A stretch of 64,000 nt of DNA, taken from positions 115,348,741 through 115,412,740 of the forward strand of contig OX104127.1 in assembly GCA_944470555.2 (NCBI GenBank), given 5' to 3'. The stretch is from Heterobilharzia americana. Taxonomy: Eukaryota; Platyhelminthes; Trematoda; Strigeidida; Schistosomatidae. A model generated the notes under the pieces. That model was not told where the DNA came from. It saw only the letters and a list, made by a program, of their open reading frames with translations, and did no database searches. How positions within the stretch are numbered: position 1 is the first letter of the stretch; each line of letters begins with the position of its first letter. The translations under genes were made by a program, and so were the position numbers. Below are positions 1 to 26,829 of this stretch, one piece after another.

Positions 1-15548
<15,548 letters not shown>

Positions 15549-15563
15549 CCTAAAATCCTTACA

Positions 15564-15569
15564 AATAAA
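15564..15569 (+). terminator. Candidate poly(A) signal AATAAA of the synthetase gene
   Basis: AATAAA lies only 16 nt after the stop codon at 15546-15548, with a T-rich stretch downstream. If used, the 3' UTR is very short. ATTAAA at about 15895 is the next alternative. Confidence 0.5.
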
Positions 15570-16775
15570 CCAGTTGTTGACATGTTTTACTAAACTTTGT
15601 TGATCAAATTAATCATCTCTAGAGTCTTCTTTCGTTTTCACAAAGAGTTGTATTTAGATCCGGTTGTTTTTTACTCGCGAGAAATTTTTGTTTGTAATGT
15701 ACTCCCTATCTCATTATATTTCACCTGTTTTTAATTCATTTTTATGCTTTCATCTTCGTAAAGATTATTATTATTGTTATTATTATTTGTCTATATGTTC
15801 CCTTTAATTTTTGATACTTTTCACTTCCTGTTTTGCCTTATAAAAGCCGAACATTATTTCTTCATGTTCTTTTGAGATTGTTGTAGGATACAATAATTAA
15901 ATGTGCATGAGTTAAATTATGTACTTCCCGTTTAGTTGAATTGTTTCGCCTTTATTTATTTAAATATTCAATACAAACAAGGTTTTCTCTTATTCCATTA
16001 CACCTGAAGAAGGGATGCTTCATGGCGGATGTGACAGTAGTAACTTTGTTACTTCAATTCGGCATTTAGTAAAATTACACTAACTGGAAAATAGAATCAA
16101 AGCAGAAACTGGCGATTACCATCGTTGTAACTAAGGGAGTGTAAAAAAGTGCACAAAAATTATCTGATGCTTAGTTATGAAGAGTTTTCAGGTAGCTGAG
16201 AGCAATTGTCTTTAATAATTCAATAGCTTTTTATGATGCGAAAATATTATCAGAAACAAGTTCTCTGGCCGTGTATAGCTGTGATTCAAAATTTAACGTC
16301 ATACCGATATCTATAGACAGTGATCGGAAAGCAGTAAATCAATATCAACGTGGAATCTTGCATTACTGCCTGGTGGTCGAAGTTTCCATGACTCACGTAA
16401 ACGTAGAGAGAAAAGACGTAGAAATAAGAAGAAACAATTGAAACTCATCGAAAGTCGTAAGACAGGAAAATTGTGGAAAACAACGGAATGTAATATATAG
16501 TGATTAAGGTGATGTGTTGCCGTTCTTAAGATCGATTTTGAGTCAGACCACTTGGAATCTCCAACCCCCATTGTTGACGGAAAAGAATTAATTTCTGTTC
16601 AGCCATATTAGAGAGGTTGAGTTTCACCTAGTTGTCACTGATACCATACTTTTCAGGTTAAATAACATGTCAACAAACACACAGATGAAATGTTTATGTT
16701 GGGTGAAGATGCAGACTCTTCTGGACACAACTGGTTTGATATGCATTTCTCACTACCCATATGTGAATTGGTAAT
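15570..16775. other. Downstream flank, unassigned
   Basis: AT-rich with short ATT runs near 15768-15788. Open frames at 16311-16571 are short and match nothing I recognise. Confidence 0.5.
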
Positions 16776-16779
16776 AAGC

Positions 16780-16955
16780 CAAATCTGTTGTGTAAGAGCT
16801 AGTGATGCTACCTGGTTGTCTAAACCTAAGTAGGCGGAGAGGGTTTCGAACCCGTGACCCATTAGTTGGAAGTCAATTACCAGTACAACTGGTTTGTGTT
16901 GGTGATCCATGTGGTAAAAGGAAGTGAAATGGTTGAGCCTATTGACCACTCCACT
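16780..16955 (-). mobile_element. tRNA-like SINE copy (TGTGGCTCA family)
   Basis: On the minus strand: CTTCCAACTAATGGGTCAC, a B box GGGTTCGAAACCC (16853-16841), then CCTACTTAGGTTTAGACAA and GTAGCATCACTAGCTC. Strongly parallel to the copy at 26.9 kb (CTACCAACCATTAGG, GGGTTCGAGCC, GATATCACTAACCC). Confidence 0.65.
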
Positions 16956-16959
16956 TATT

Positions 16960-17215
16960 CAAGAAGTTAGATCAGCCCTGATGCGTTAATGACTGATGAA
17001 ATCTCTGCAGATGTGAAAGATTCAACTGATTTCACTGTCTATGGCACCGGCGAGATATCTGAATGACCACTGAGAATAGAGTATACTACTCAGTAGCTCT
17101 TTCTGTGGAAAATGACCAGCAAATATAGAGAACATTCAGGTGTTCGACCACTATCTCCTTCCTAGTATACACCATGGTGTCGAAGGATCGCAACGTCAGG
17201 CTTCTTTCAATTATC
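16960..17215 (+). mobile_element. Short 3' RT fragment of the RTE-type family
   Basis: Nucleotide similarity to the post-catalytic part of copy B (37620-37830): GATGAAATCTCTGCA, CTATGGCACCGGCGAGATAT and CAGGTGTTCGACCAC correspond to the domain in which RTE proteins read roughly ARIxKAR, LWRRxDI and VFDHRCLR. Frames are broken, and both ends are truncated. Confidence 0.6.
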
Positions 17216-17499
17216 AACTGCGTATTAACATAAGCTCCTTCACCGCAAGTTTGGTTTATAGCTTAGAACATAGACATATATATCGAGATGAATCATAAAA
17301 AGTGAACTGCAGCACAATGTACAATTATACCTCAAGTGCTCATACTCTTATTGATTCGAGATGGGTTGGCAAAGTAGGAAACCATGTAAAACTAATGAGG
17401 AAAAAGCAACATCAAGGAAATTTTTTCTCTGGGAATCCCTCGGTATCCAGTTTTCGTCGTGATCATAGTTGATACTGTGTGATGATGGTTAAAGGTGAA

Positions 17500-17600
17500 A
17501 TAAGAATTTAAACTACGGTCAAGTTCGGACCACCGACCATCGGGTTTCCGTCCCGATGCCCTACCAGCAGATATGAGATCGAATCCGGCTGCGGTCCAAA
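17500..17600 (-). repeat. tRNA-like repeat fragment
   Basis: On the minus strand GGTAGGGCATCGGGA (A-box-like) is followed 20 bp later by GGTGGTCCGAACTTGACC (B-box-like), with a potential hairpin CATCGGG/CCCGATG between. It sits just before the LTR element. It does not fold as a canonical tRNA; probably a SINE head of another family. Confidence 0.4.
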
Positions 17601-17665
17601 TTTTCATTTCACTTCCAATCATCATCACCCAGTATCAGTATTAGTCTGACAAACCACAGTTATCT

Positions 17666-17915
17666 TATCGAGCTCTGAAATCTGACTCCAAATTTTATAT
17701 ACGTGTCCAGATACACTATCGCCTATTTATAATTCCCGACACTGCTGATCCACCTGCGTCAGACAGCGTAAATATCAGGAGTTAACGCGAAGTATATATC
17801 AGGATGTTGTATTAGTCAACGAGCGAGCAAAAAGTCTTTTTCAGTACAACTAAACAAAAAATGTTCAATGAGTTGTTACATACATCAACACAATACAGTG
17901 AAATAAAATGCTACA
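17666..17915 (-). repeat. 3' LTR of the gypsy element (250 bp)
   Basis: Identical to 22472-22721 except that the outer terminal dinucleotide reads TA on the minus strand instead of CA. It lies next to the purine-rich PPT. Confidence 0.95.
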
Positions 17916-17932
17916 TAAGTCCCTCCCCAGAA
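17916..17932 (-). promoter_or_regulatory. Polypurine tract
   Basis: On the minus strand the bases immediately before the 3' LTR read TCTGGGGAGGGACTTA. The purine run next to the LTR boundary is the expected primer for plus-strand DNA synthesis. Confidence 0.7.
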
Positions 17933-18324
17933 TACAGATATAAGAGGGAATATCTGTGTTCGATATAAAATATTATGAGAAAGGTAAATTCATTTTGAAG
18001 ATATTAAAAACATAGAAGGAATGTTAAGGATATCTATTATCAGGATGAAAACTGATTGGAAGAGTGTTTACATAAAAATGAAGTGTATGACATTCGAAAC
18101 ACTAAAATAACTTTACCAAAGTAATAATATATCCGGAGATAAAAAAATTAACAACCAAAATCGTATTACCTGGAACATTGTTAAGAAATAAGAGATTCGG
18201 AAGTCCGTGGTGCCCGGAAAAAAATTTTGTTTTGTGTATGCGGAAAAGTCTGACAAAATCGTGTGGTCATGTTTTCAACAAGGTAATGAGCAAAAACGAT
18301 AATAATGTTACTAGGGAATTGGTT

Positions 18325-21300
18325 TTATGAAATGTAAATTGTCTGAAAGTAACGTCGTGGCCAACGGACTCTTCTTCCGGATCTCGTGGTTCTGCTACCG
18401 TCGCTACTATTGGGTGATTCCGATGCCGTTGTTTCTGTTTTGACGGTGGTTTTCGGTGTTTCCGGTTGCTTCACTGCGGGTTCAGACTTGGTATCCGTGA
18501 CATCTGGTTCCATAAACGCTGGTTTGATTCTATCAATGCTGACCGTTTCTCGTCTACCCGAGCGTTCGACCGTGACAACTTTGTCTGATTTACTAATTAC
18601 CTTGAAAGGTCCTTCATACGGGGGCTGTAAGGGTTTTCGTACGCCGTCGTGTCGGACGAAAACGTGAGTGCAGTTTGAGATGCACTGAGGTACGTAAACT
18701 TGGTTGTCTCGGTATCGTGGGGACTGAGGTCGAAGTGTGCTCATGTGTCGCCGTAGTTGTTGTACATAGTTAGTCAAGTCCGGTGGAACGTCTGTTGCCG
18801 GGTTAAAATACTCTCCTGGCAATCTTAAAGTAGTTCCATAAACTAACTCAGCAGTACAGCAGCCAATGTCCTGCTTGACACTCGAACGTATACCAAGGAG
18901 TACTAGTGGTAATTTGTCACTCCACTTGTCATCAGTCTTTACTGCCATCAGTGCTGCTTTTAGTTGTCGATGGAACCTTTCGACAATACCATTGGATGCA
19001 GGATGGTACGCAGTGGTTCTTATGCGCTTGATCCCGAGAAGTTCAGTTAACTGTTGAAATAGACTACTCTCGAACTGCGCACCTCTATCTGTGGTGATGA
19101 CACTTGGGACACCAAAGTTAGAAATCCAGTGTTGGATGATATTTCTCGCTACTGTTTCGGCAGATATATCCTGCAGAGGTATTGCCACTGGCCATCTCGT
19201 GAATCGGTCTACACATGTTAAAATGTAGCTAAAACCATTTGACGGAGGTAGTGGTCCAACGATGTCAACGTGTATATGGTCAAATCTGCCATCCGGTGGG
19301 AAAATCTTCCCGTAGGTGAAAGAATATGTCTTTGCACTTTCGATCGCTGGCACGCTAAACAAGCTCTGGACCACTGTCGAAGATCTCGATTCATCTTTGG
19401 CCAGACGTATCGGTCAGTAATTAACTTCACCGTAGCTCGAATACCAGGATGTGAAATGCCATGCATCTTAGAGAAGACTAATCGTCTCATTGATAACGGC
19501 ACAAACGGGCGCGGTTTACCCTTGGATACATCACAGGTGATGGATACAGAGTCATCAAGTGTCACTTCTTCAAGACGTAATGAGGTGTTCACATTGTTTT
19601 TCAAATGTTTCAAGTCCTCATCCGTGGCCTGCAACTTTGCCATTTCTGCTAGGTCAATACGGTCACGTTCTAAGACGTTTACGTACATACGAGACAAAGC
19701 ATCAGCTGCCTCATTTTTGCTGCCTTTGATATACCTTATATCTGAAGTGAATTGTGAAATAAATTCTAAATGTCGAATTTCTCGGGGCGAGTAGTTGTCA
19801 TGCTTTGCATCAATTGCTTTTGTGAGTGGCTTATGGTCGGTGAATACTATAAATGAGTACCCTTCGAGCATATATCTGAAGTGCTTGATAGCCAAGTAAA
19901 TCGCCAGTAGCTCTCTGCCGAATGTACTGTATCGCGATTGAGAAGCATTAAGTCGTTTCGAGAAGAAAGATAATGGTTCCCACTGACCGTGAACAAACTG
20001 TTGTAGTACTGCGCCTACCGCAACATTTGAAGCGTCTGTCATGATGGCTAGTGGTGCTTCTGAATCACGACGAGAGAGAAGAGTTTCAGAACTTAGAGCC
20101 AGCTTCAGTTTGTCAAAAGCATCATGGGCCGCTTGGGTCATGTGAAACACTTTGGCTCGTCCTTGCAATAAATCTGTCAGCGGTTGGGCTACTTCAGCAC
20201 ATTTAGGTATGAAACGTCGATAGAAGTTTATTAACCCCAGAAATCTTCGCAGCTTTCGAAACGAGTCTGGAACAGGATATTCTCGAATTGCATCTACTTC
20301 TTGCGGAACCGGTTTAACACCGTTGGCATTAACAATGTGACCCAAAAACTGTAGGGATTCCTTGCCAAATTCGCATTTCTGCGGATTGATTGTAATGCCA
20401 TATTCACGCAGTCGTTCGAAAAGCGTCCTCAGATGTTGCAGGTGCTCTGTTTCAGATGCGCTAGCTACTATTAAGTCATCTATGTATGCACTGACGAAAG
20501 GTAAGCCATGGAGTACCTGATCTATAAATCTTTGGAATGTTTGAGCAGCATTTGTCAAACCAAACGGCATACGAATAAATTCGAATAGTCCGAAGGGGTA
20601 GTGATGGCCGTCTTAGGAACATCATTGGGTTCCACAGGAATGTGATAGTAAGCTCGCACGAGGTCAATCTTGGAAAAAATATTTACTTTTGTCATAGAGT
20701 TCATAAAATCATGTATGTGAGGAATTGGATACTTATCAGGGACCGTACGCTTATTCAACGCTCGATAATCACCGCAAGGCCGTATTTCCCCTGATGCTTT
20801 TTTAGGTACCATATGCAGGGGTGATGACCATGGGCTTTGGAAGGGCGTATAACTCCCAACTTTAGAAGTTTATCAAATTCCTGTTTTGCTATCTGCAGCT
20901 TTTTAGGGTCTAAGCGTCGAGGTTTTGATGAGACTGGAGGACCTTTTGTAAGAATATGGTGCGTCACCGTATGTTTTGGAGAGGACTTCGTGTAATCCGT
21001 TTGAGTGAGCTCGGGAAATTCTCGCAGAAGGATATCGTACTCGGAAGTGTTGTTTATTGGAGCTACGACTAAGTTTATTGTTTTTGTCTCCGTAGCGATA
21101 CCGGTGATAGAAAATTCACCATTACGGCTGACTAGTCTATGGCGACTAGAGTCGACCAATAGTTCGTAGTGTTGAAGGAAATCCATGCCAATGATAGGCG
21201 ACGATATGTCAGCTATGACGAATTCCCACTGGAATGGTGTATGAAAGCCAATGTCTAGGATCAAAATTCTGGTCCCATATGTAGTAATAGCAGATCTATT

Positions 21301-21504
21301 TGCCGCTTGTAGTACCAAAGTTGGGTTGGGATGGCGTTTTTCGGAAGGTGTGGGTGGGATCACGCTCACTTCCGCTCCAGTGTCAACCAGAAACTGAGCT
21401 CCAGTCTTCCTATCCGTCACTCGAAACAAACGACTGTGTTGTTGTACGCCGGCGACAGCAGTCGTCACTGATCGCCGGCCTTTCCGTTTCCCGATGAAAA
21501 GGTT
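18325..21504 (-). pseudogene. pol: pol of the gypsy element: protease, RT, RNase H, integrase (three frameshifts)
   Basis: Minus strand in four frame segments. Segment 1 (21504-about 20840): aspartic protease with FLVDTGAEVSVIP and IIGMDFL, then the RT start with [11 protein letters not shown]. Segment 2 (about 20835-20598): RT with [15 protein letters not shown] and [12 protein letters not shown]. Segment 3 (about 20595-19300): [14 protein letters not shown], catalytic AYIDDLIVAS, QFLGH, RNase H with TDASNVAVGAVLQQ, FTDHKPL and NEAADALSR, then the integrase zinc region with CLACQRSK. Segment 4 (about 19297-18325): integrase core with HVDIVGPLPPS, TDRGAQFES and NGIVERFHRQLK (DDE residues visible), a GPY/F-like YEGPFKVI and a basic tail. 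The breaks sit in short homopolymers at 20835-20838, 20595-20598 and 19298-19300, each looking like one lost base. All catalytic residues are otherwise present. Confidence 0.93.
21448..21492 (-). promoter_or_regulatory. -1 programmed frameshift signal at the gag-pol junction
   Basis: On the minus strand the heptamer GGGAAAC (21492-21486) is aligned to the gag frame as G GGA AAC. It is followed by a 6-nt spacer and an 8-bp perfect GC-rich stem GCCGGCGA/TCGCCGGC (arms 21479-21472 and 21455-21448, 16-nt loop). The gag stop TGA (21467-21465) lies in the loop. The pol frame is -1 relative to gag and is open from 21504, so slippage here gives a Gag-Pol fusion. Confidence 0.85.
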
Positions 21505-22280
21505 TTAAAATCGCATGGTAACAAACAACGACGTGCTTTACTGCCAAACTTCTTGTGATACCAGCACGTTCTACTTTTAGACGCAATTCTACTCGTGGTC
21601 CTATCACGACTACGGGATCTGCTTCTACAGAACTTCGGTGACCGTCGGTTTAACTGCAAAGCCGTCAGTTGTCCTGTAAGTATGTCTATCTTCCTCTCTA
21701 AAGCGGCCACTCGGTCGTTTTGCGTTGGCTCAGCAATACTTTCAACCGGTTTAGGCATCCTTTCGTACATACGGTCAGCGATGTCAGCCAACCTGTCAAT
21801 GTCAATGTCCGCATCTCCGACAGCTAATATCTGCTGAATGCATGAAGGAAGTCTCCGCAGCCAGAGCTGGTAGAATAAACGGTTGTCTACTTTCCTATCT
21901 TTCAGCAGACTTTGCATATGTCGCTTAAGTTGTGAAGGTGTTCTGTCACCGAGGCATATGCTACTTAGTAGTTGATCGACAGCCTTCTGGTCAGATAACG
22001 AAGTAGCTTTCAGCACCTCCTGCTTCAAAACATCATAAGGTGTGTCTGGGTGGGGCTTTAGTAGTGTCTCCCTTACTTGTTCAGCCACTTCTTCCGGCAA
22101 AACAGAGCTTGTGTATCCGAACTTTGTGTTTTGTGAAGTTATATGATTGGCCATGAAGAAATGTTCTAGACGGACAAACCACAATTGCGGGTCGTTAAAC
22201 TTAAAACAAGGCATAGGAAGATTAATGGCACCCACGGACCCTAAATTCGAAAAGTCTTGATTATGAGAGTTTAAGGACAT
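21465..22280 (-). CDS. gag: gag of the gypsy element, intact
   Basis: 271 codons if started at the Met at 22280 (MSLNSHNQ). The open frame extends upstream to 22349, but that part is a hydrophobic, low-complexity leader within the untranslated region, so the inner Met is preferred. A capsid-like helical region (PQLWFVRLEHFF, LPEEVAEQV, LFYQLWLRRLPS) is followed by an arginine/serine-rich basic stretch and a C-terminal knuckle CWYHKKFGSKARRCLLPC (C-x2-H-x9-C-x3-C), the unusual CHCC pattern of CsRn1-type elements instead of CCHC. It forms the particle and binds the element RNA. It ends in SGNGKAGDQ just after the slippery site. Confidence 0.9.
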   Translation of the reverse strand: MSLNSHNQDFSNLGSVGAINLPMPCFKFNDPQLWFVRLEHFFMANHITSQNTKFGYTSSVLPEEVAEQVRETLLKPHPDTPYDVLKQEVLKATSLSDQKAVDQLLSSICLGDRTPSQLKRHMQSLLKDRKVDNRLFYQLWLRRLPSCIQQILAVGDADIDIDRLADIADRMYERMPKPVESIAEPTQNDRVAALERKIDILTGQLTALQLNRRSPKFCRSRSRSRDRTTSRIASKSRTCWYHKKFGSKARRCLLPCDFKTFSSGNGKAGDQ

Positions 22281-22452
22281 CAGTACTGGTACAGCAAAAA
22301 AAATATTTAAGAACAAGAGCAGGAAAAATACAATAAACAAGTATGTCAATGCCTACCACAAAGCAGCCAAAGAAATTCTCAGTATATATGTATATCCGTA
22401 TTGTATACAGTCATTAATGACCGGTTGCAGTATTCAATTGCGAGAGTTTAAT

Positions 22453-22471
22453 CACGTCGGGCTCACCAGTT
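22453..22471 (-). promoter_or_regulatory. Primer binding site, tRNA-Trp-like
   Basis: Just inside the 5' LTR (after two bases) the minus strand reads TGGTGAGCCCGACGTGAT. This is complementary to a 3' end ATCACGTCGGGCTCACCA, matching animal tRNA-Trp (…ATCACGTCGGGGTCACCA) at all but one base. The comparison is from general knowledge of tRNA-Trp, not a search. Confidence 0.8.
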
Positions 22472-22721
22472 TGTCGAGCTCTGAAATCTGACTCCAAATT
22501 TTATATACGTGTCCAGATACACTATCGCCTATTTATAATTCCCGACACTGCTGATCCACCTGCGTCAGACAGCGTAAATATCAGGAGTTAACGCGAAGTA
22601 TATATCAGGATGTTGTATTAGTCAACGAGCGAGCAAAAAGTCTTTTTCAGTACAACTAAACAAAAAATGTTCAATGAGTTGTTACATACATCAACACAAT
22701 ACAGTGAAATAAAATGCTACA
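22472..22721 (-). repeat. 5' LTR of the gypsy element (250 bp)
   Basis: Minus strand begins TGTAGC and ends CTCGACA, so it has the usual TG…CA ends. A TATA-like TATAAATA lies at 22537-22530 in promoter position. It is identical to the 3' LTR but for one base. Confidence 0.95.
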
Positions 22722-22725
22722 ATCT

Positions 22726-23405
22726 CAGGTAGTCAAAATGGTGATCATAATTAATCAGTCCCCATGATAAATTGGTCGACAACCAATGGTTTTAGTGATC
22801 TCCTTGTTTTCTAGTTATGATAACTTGTATCGCTCTAAAATGTCAAAGATTTTGAAAACGCTAAAAAAAGAATTGTAAATGAGTGGAGTTTTGCAACTCA
22901 AAAAGTGAATCTGTTCAAATGAATTCTTTGCATTAAACTAATTGCTTTTCATATGTTATCAGGAATGTTTATTGACAATCTTGAAGACAATCAGAAATAA
23001 GTTTAGTCTTTAATAATTATTATCTTATGTTGTCTTTAAAGTAAATTTTGGATGAGGATTTTAAACAAAATGTGAATATCAGTAAAAATTCATCTAGCTT
23101 TTTGTTCTGATGTATAAGTAAGATAAAATTTTCTCTTCTAGTATGTTATCAACACATCTTTGTTCAGCGAAAGAATTCCTAAGGTACAATACAAAAAGTA
23201 CTATTAAGAGTCATGTTTTTATCAAACCAATTTATTAAACAAACCAGCCAGGATCGAGCGCTTTTTAAAGAAGAAAAAATTCACTATGAAAAAATAGTTC
23301 AATAGCAGCTAGCTAGTTATCTTGTTTGATTCGTTAAGTATACATTCCACCAGCACATACGAGGAAACGATATCTTAAAAATTTATTTATAGTAAAGTTG
23401 TCGCC
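22726..23405. other. AT-rich spacer, unassigned
   Basis: No coding potential, repeat copy or RNA structure recognised on either strand between the LTR element and the RTE element. Confidence 0.5.
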
Positions 23406-23409
23406 TGGT

Positions 23410-26400
23410 TAACTAGTTCACTAGTTACTAGCCGGTCCTAAGCCTGAGTAAAGAGGGAAGGTTGGGCATAGGGCTAGCAACCCTACCCCGTAAAACAAAT
23501 CTAACCGCTAAAGAAACTTCAAAGCACAAACGATATATAAAAAATAAAAACAAACTTATTCCTCTCTGGAACCAGAGAAGAGAAATGACGCCAGTTGGTG
23601 AAAGCCTTCGGGAAGCCAATTACCCCATGTGTCTCCACTCTCTCGATGAAAGCGAAAGTAAACGTGGGGACATGGAATGTCCGCACGATGTTTGAACCCA
23701 GCAAGGCAGCCCAGATTGCAAACGAGATGAGAAGGTATCACATTGAAGTGCTTGGAATCTGAGAAAGCAGATGTAATGGAAGTGGACTCTCCAATCTGTC
23801 AATTGGAGAGGAGTCAATAATCTACTCCGGTATTGTCACCCAGATGACAACTATGAGCACAGCACACTGAGTTTTGGAGTGGCTATCATGATGCCCTCAA
23901 CAGCATCAAAGCCACTCATGCAGTGGGAACCAATCTCCTCCTGCATGATCATGACAGCAAGATTCAACTCAAAAGGGAGGAAAGTCACAATCGTACAGTG
24001 CTACACTACGCGCCTACAAATAACGCAGATGAAAAGAAGAAGGAGTTCTGCAGACAACTGCAATCAGCACTGGACAAGACCTCAGTTGGCGACATCAAAA
24101 TTCTAATGGGTGACATGAATGCCAAACTGTATGGAGCAGACAACACAGGAAGAGAACTAACTATGGGTTGAGAAGCACTCGGTGAAATGATGAGAAAGAA
24201 TGGAGAACTGTTTGCAGAATTCTGTGCATTCAACTATTTGGTGATTGGAGGCAGTGTGTTCAAGCACAAGGATATCCACAAAGCAACATGGATTTCACCA
24301 GACGCCAGGACACACTAAAAATCAGATCGATTTTATCCCAATCTCATGACAGTGGAGACGTAGCAAGCCTACTTGACACAAGGTCAAGAAGAGGAGGAGA
24401 TGTAGACTCAGACCACTATCTAGTGCAATGAACCTTCCAAATCAAGTTGAAAGCCTTCAAGGAAGCTGGTGACAGACCATAGTTCAAGTTCTACACCCGG
24501 AACAGAAACTGAAGGACGAAACTACAAAGAACATCTTCACGTCAGTCAGTCATCAGGACAAAATGGGAGATAACGAGGAACATTCCTGAAGAAACCTGTG
24601 TGGAAGAACACTGGGAGTCTTTGAAAGAGATGTGGAAAGAAACCTGCACAGCCGTATTAGGAAGGAAGAAGAAAGAAGACAAGGAATGGATCTCGATGGA
24701 TACATGGAAGCTGACAGAGGAGAGGAGGATGGTGAAGCAGAAGATGAACCAGTGCAAGGATGCACAACGACAAGGGGAGCTGAGTACAATGTATAAAACA
24801 CTGGACAAAGAAGTGAAGAAGAGTACACGCAAAGACAAAAAACACACCTACGAAACACTGGCAAGTGAAGCAGAACAGGCTGCTGGTAGGAGAGACAGAG
24901 ACCTGAGAACATTGTATCAAATAAACAGGTTGCTATCTGGGAGGAGATCAACGCAGACGAAACCAATAAATGATGACGACGGAAAGTTAATTACGAAAGG
25001 AGAGAAACAGAGGAAACGATGGGCCGACCACTTCAAGAAGCTCTTGAATCGACCACCACATGCAATTCATCCAGAAATACCACCTACAGCTGCTGAACTA
25101 CAAGTGAACACAAACCCTCCGACGAAAGTAGAAGTCCCGAACGCCATAAAGCTACTGAAATGGGGGAAGCAGCAGGACCAGATGGGATACCGCCAGAAGC
25201 ACTGAGAACAGACACAGAGACAACAGCGGACATGCTCACACCACTATTGCAGAAGGTGTGGAAGGAAGAGAAGGTAGCTGGCCAATGATTGGAAGAAGGG
25301 TTACCTTGTCAAACTGCCGAAGAAAGGGGACCTCAGTGTTTGCAAGAACTGGCACGGAATCACTCTCCTGTCCACCCCAAGTAAAATATTAAGCCGCATC
25401 ATCCTGGAGAGGCTTGAAGATGCACTGAATTCAAAACTGCGACCGGAACAGGCAGGCTTCAGGAAGTACAAATCATGTGCAGACCAAATTGCAACGCTTC
25501 ACATCATCATAGAACAGAGTGCAGAATGGCAGTCAACTCAACTCTACCTCAACTTCATCGACTTTGAGAAGTCCTTTGACAGCGTCGACCGAGAGGTAAT
25601 TTGGCAGTTGCTTCAACACTACAGAATACCGCAAACCTTTATCAACCTCATTCAACAACTGTATGAAGACGCCACATGCCTAGTAATTCACAATGGGAAG
25701 CTCAGTGATGCTTTTGAAGTGGTGACAGGAAGGAGTAAAACAAGGTTGCCTACTATCCCCCATGATATTCCTTATTGTGATGGACTGGATCATGCAGCAA
25801 ACAGTGGGGAGCGAGAAGAGGGGGATACGCTGGATCGGGGAAAACATCCTAGAAAATTTGGATTTCGCCGATGACTTGTGTCTAATGTCACACAAACTTG
25901 AAGATCTACAGGCGAAAACTAACAAGTTGGCAGAAGAGGTGGGGCAGCGAAGACGGGACTTCAAGTGAACGTAGAGAAGACAGAGGTGATGAAGATACCC
26001 AATGAACAACAACAGGCTCCAATCACCATCAACGGGAGAAACTTAAAGGAAGTAACCACCTTCACTTATCTAGGAAGCACTGTTTCAACTACAGGTGGCA
26101 CAGACGAGAACATTAAAGCCAGGATTGGAAAGGCGAGACAGGCCTTCATTAACCTGGAATTTGTGTGGAGATCTTCTGCATTCAGCATGTGGAACAAGAT
26201 CCAGATTTTCAACACCAACGTCAAGTCAGTGCTTCTGTTTGGTGGATGAGAGACTTGGCGCGTTACGAAAAGCATTTCCAACAAACTACAGACATTCATC
26301 AACAACTGCTTACGCTGGCTTGTTACTGAAGATCAGATGGCCAGAAATAATAAACAACAGGGAACTCTGGCAATGAACCAACGAAGCAAGAACCTATCAC

Positions 26401-26676
26401 CCAACAAATATGCAGAAGGAAGTGGAGATGGATTGGGCATACACTGAGAAGACCAACTGGGGACATCACGCCTCAGGGGCTTAAGTGGAACCCCAATGGG
26501 AAGCGATGAGGTGGGCGCCCAATGTGAGGGTGACATGGAGGAGATGGTGGGAGGAAGAAATGAGAGCTTCTGGGCTGTCGTGGAGCCAGGTTGAAAAGAT
26601 TGCAGAGAAGAGAGTGCACTGGAGACGTGCCGCTGAAGCCCTATGTTCCACTAGGAACAAATAATCATAATAATAA
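23410..26676 (+). mobile_element. SR2-like RTE-clade non-LTR retrotransposon, nearly full length, decayed
   Basis: A short leader frame from 23462 (LATLPRKTNLTAKETSKH) is followed by the endonuclease start VGTWNVRTMFEP (about 23668). Later come HYAPTNNADEKK (about 24010), ILMGDMNAKLYGADN (about 24100) and the HKATWISPDA region (about 24280). A charged linker frame is open at 24600-25205. The RT contains AGPDGIPPEAL in broken frame (about 25170), IDFEKSFDSVDRE (about 25560), FINLIQQLYEDATC (about 25640), catalytic LDFADDLCLMSH (about 25860), VEKTEVMKI, TYLGSTVSTTGG and VWRSSAF (about 25970-26190). The C-terminal WRRAAEALCSTRN-type end is near 26640. The tail ATAATCATAATAATAA is the kind of short AT-rich repeat that ends RTE elements. 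Numerous frameshifts and stops make it inactive. The SR2 name is inference; a second, truncated copy lies at 40.6 kb. Confidence 0.9.
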
Positions 26677-26829
26677 CGTCGCTGAGTTACTTTGTCTGCT
26701 ACCCATAGTTCAGTCGAAAAAAAATATCTTCATAAACATCTGTTTCATTCTACAACTATCTAGCGGCTATTGTGACTATGAAATGTTATACATTACGAAA
26801 GTTGAAAGAAGAACGTACTCAGCTACCTT

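Larger units (their letters stand above)
17666..22721 (-). mobile_element. Gypsy LTR retrotransposon of the CsRn1/Kabuki type, recent insertion
   Basis: 5,056 bp with two 250-bp LTRs (17666-17915 and 22472-22721) that differ only at the second base of the terminal dinucleotide. The 4-bp sequence ATCT flanks both ends (17662-17665 and 22722-22725), consistent with a target-site duplication. Order on the minus strand: 5' LTR, tRNA-Trp-like PBS, gag with a CHCC knuckle, -1 frameshift signal, protease, RT, RNase H, integrase with GPY/F-like tail, PPT, 3' LTR. PBS type and CHCC Gag are the signature of the CsRn1 clade, which includes schistosome elements such as Boudicca; I cannot assign the exact family. 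No env frame. Three one-base losses break pol. Confidence 0.95.

Noticed and set aside
18640..18670. GGACGAAAACG as a hammerhead core
   Set aside because: Lies in the integrase tail coding region with no CTGANGAG segment or paired stems.
18386..19794. Plus-strand frames within the LTR element
   Set aside because: Antisense shadows of pol; the minus strand carries the conserved motifs.
24542..24966. Minus-strand frames up to 137 codons
   Set aside because: Antisense shadows of the charged linker of the SR2-like element.
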